Source: Lacimicrobium alkaliphilum
GTDB lineage: Bacteria; Pseudomonadota; Gammaproteobacteria; Enterobacterales; Alteromonadaceae
DNA length: 64,000 nt
Assembly: GCF_001466725.1 (NCBI RefSeq)
Contig: NZ_CP013650.1
Span: 434,001-498,000, forward strand
Direction of reading: 5' to 3'
Shown here one piece after another: positions 63,735-64,000 of this stretch (within the stretch, counting starts at the first letter, position 1; the number at the start of each line of letters is the position of its first letter). Made by a program: the position numbers and the translations under genes. The notes below the pieces were generated by a model, which worked only from the letters and a program-made list of their open reading frames with translations, was not told the origin of the DNA and did no database searches.

Positions 63735-64000
63735 TTGAAACGATTCAGCTGCTGTACAGCTATGTGCTGGCTGATAACATTCTCTTTTTTTACCGTTGCA
63801 GATAGCCCCGTACCGGTTCATATATGTTACGAGTCAGAACACTACGAACCTTTTCTGGTTTTGCCGGGAAATGATGCAGAGGATCCTGCAGAAGGTTATC
63901 TGTTGCAGCTCTCACGTTGGGCCGCAAAGCAATCCGGTCTATCGGTTAAATATACCCGGCGCCCATGGTCCCGCTGTCTGAACATGGTGGAAACCGGAAC
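63735..64000 (+). CDS. Solute-binding family 3-like protein (truncated by window edge)
   Basis: A frame starting at TTG 63735, right after CAGGAGG, runs off the window end; 88 codons are visible. Signal peptide CTAMCWLITFSFFTVADSPV is followed by VHICYESEHYEPFLVLPG and RWAAKQSGLSVKYTRRPWSR, the opening lobe of a periplasmic type II binding protein, with WSRCLNMVETG like the PHCMKRLEKG segment of the protein at 55469. No other start has a ribosome site. Confidence 0.75.
   Translation, partial: MKRFSCCTAMCWLITFSFFTVADSPVPVHICYESEHYEPFLVLPGNDAEDPAEGYLLQLSRWAAKQSGLSVKYTRRPWSRCLNMVETG

Noticed and set aside
63796..63981. 61-residue plus-strand frame at the window end
   Set aside because: It overlaps in another frame the solute-binding protein that starts at 63735 with a CAGGAGG ribosome site and signal peptide.

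Overview
The window looks like chromosomal DNA of a marine or aquatic gammaproteobacterium, most likely an Alteromonadales (Alteromonadaceae-like) species. The evidence is protein-family content and gene order: sfsA-dksA-gluQ-pcnB-folK-panB-panC, ftsYEX with rsmD, metJ/metF, glrK-qseG-glrR, a PLP-type aspartate decarboxylase near panBC, Pds sortase-system regulators, and large TonB receptors for glycans. The genus cannot be told from the sequence alone. No rRNA, tRNA or CRISPR array was recognised.

Layout. (1) 1-2130: an edge-truncated XRE/cupin regulator, a frameshifted LysE-type exporter and a DoxX protein, embedded in dispersed repeats. (2) 2489-16115: a catabolic island with GH20 beta-N-acetylhexosaminidase, 2-keto-3-deoxygluconate kinase, sodium:solute symporter, RidA, N-acyl-D-amino-acid deacylase, RpiR regulator and a PLP-dependent D-threonine-aldolase-like deaminase. 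A large TonB receptor lies divergent to it and a chemoreceptor follows. The enzymes fit the marine oxidative chitin pathway: C1-oxidised chitooligosaccharide is imported and cut to N-acetylglucosaminate, which is deacetylated, deaminated to KDG and phosphorylated to KDPG. (3) 16662-24381: an ABC-2 exporter pair and a haem-uptake locus (receptor, hmuTUV, hugZ). (4) 24713-28518: pdsO, pdsR and pdsS, without the sortase and target normally found beside them. (5) 28958-36217: SPFH/NfeD, metJ/metF, a YihY protein, a DUF2959 lipoprotein, dtd, a SpeE-like protein and a GNAT-thioesterase. (6) 36513-45306: rpoH, then two small genes and glrK-qseG-glrR, then ftsX-ftsE-ftsY. (7) 45392-58837: housekeeping genes (rsmD, dgkA, yhgN, pepB, sfsA, dksA, gluQ, pcnB, folK, panB, panC, panP) and a degenerate EAL protein. 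(8) 59232-64000: an intact IS3-family element, a TrmB-like methyltransferase, yadGH, an AhpD/CMD protein and a truncated solute-binding protein.

The points most worth a second look are: the oxidised-chitin locus with its built-in RidA and putative chemoreceptor; a sigma-54 promoter with two perfect GlrR-type sites (TGTC-N10-GACA) placed to drive a 68-residue exported Lys/Glu-rich protein; the Pds regulators lacking a sortase; a pcnB gene that seems to begin at a non-AUG isoleucine codon, as in E. coli; and a set of composite dispersed repeats that recur in a fixed module order and bracket small gene units as direct repeats.
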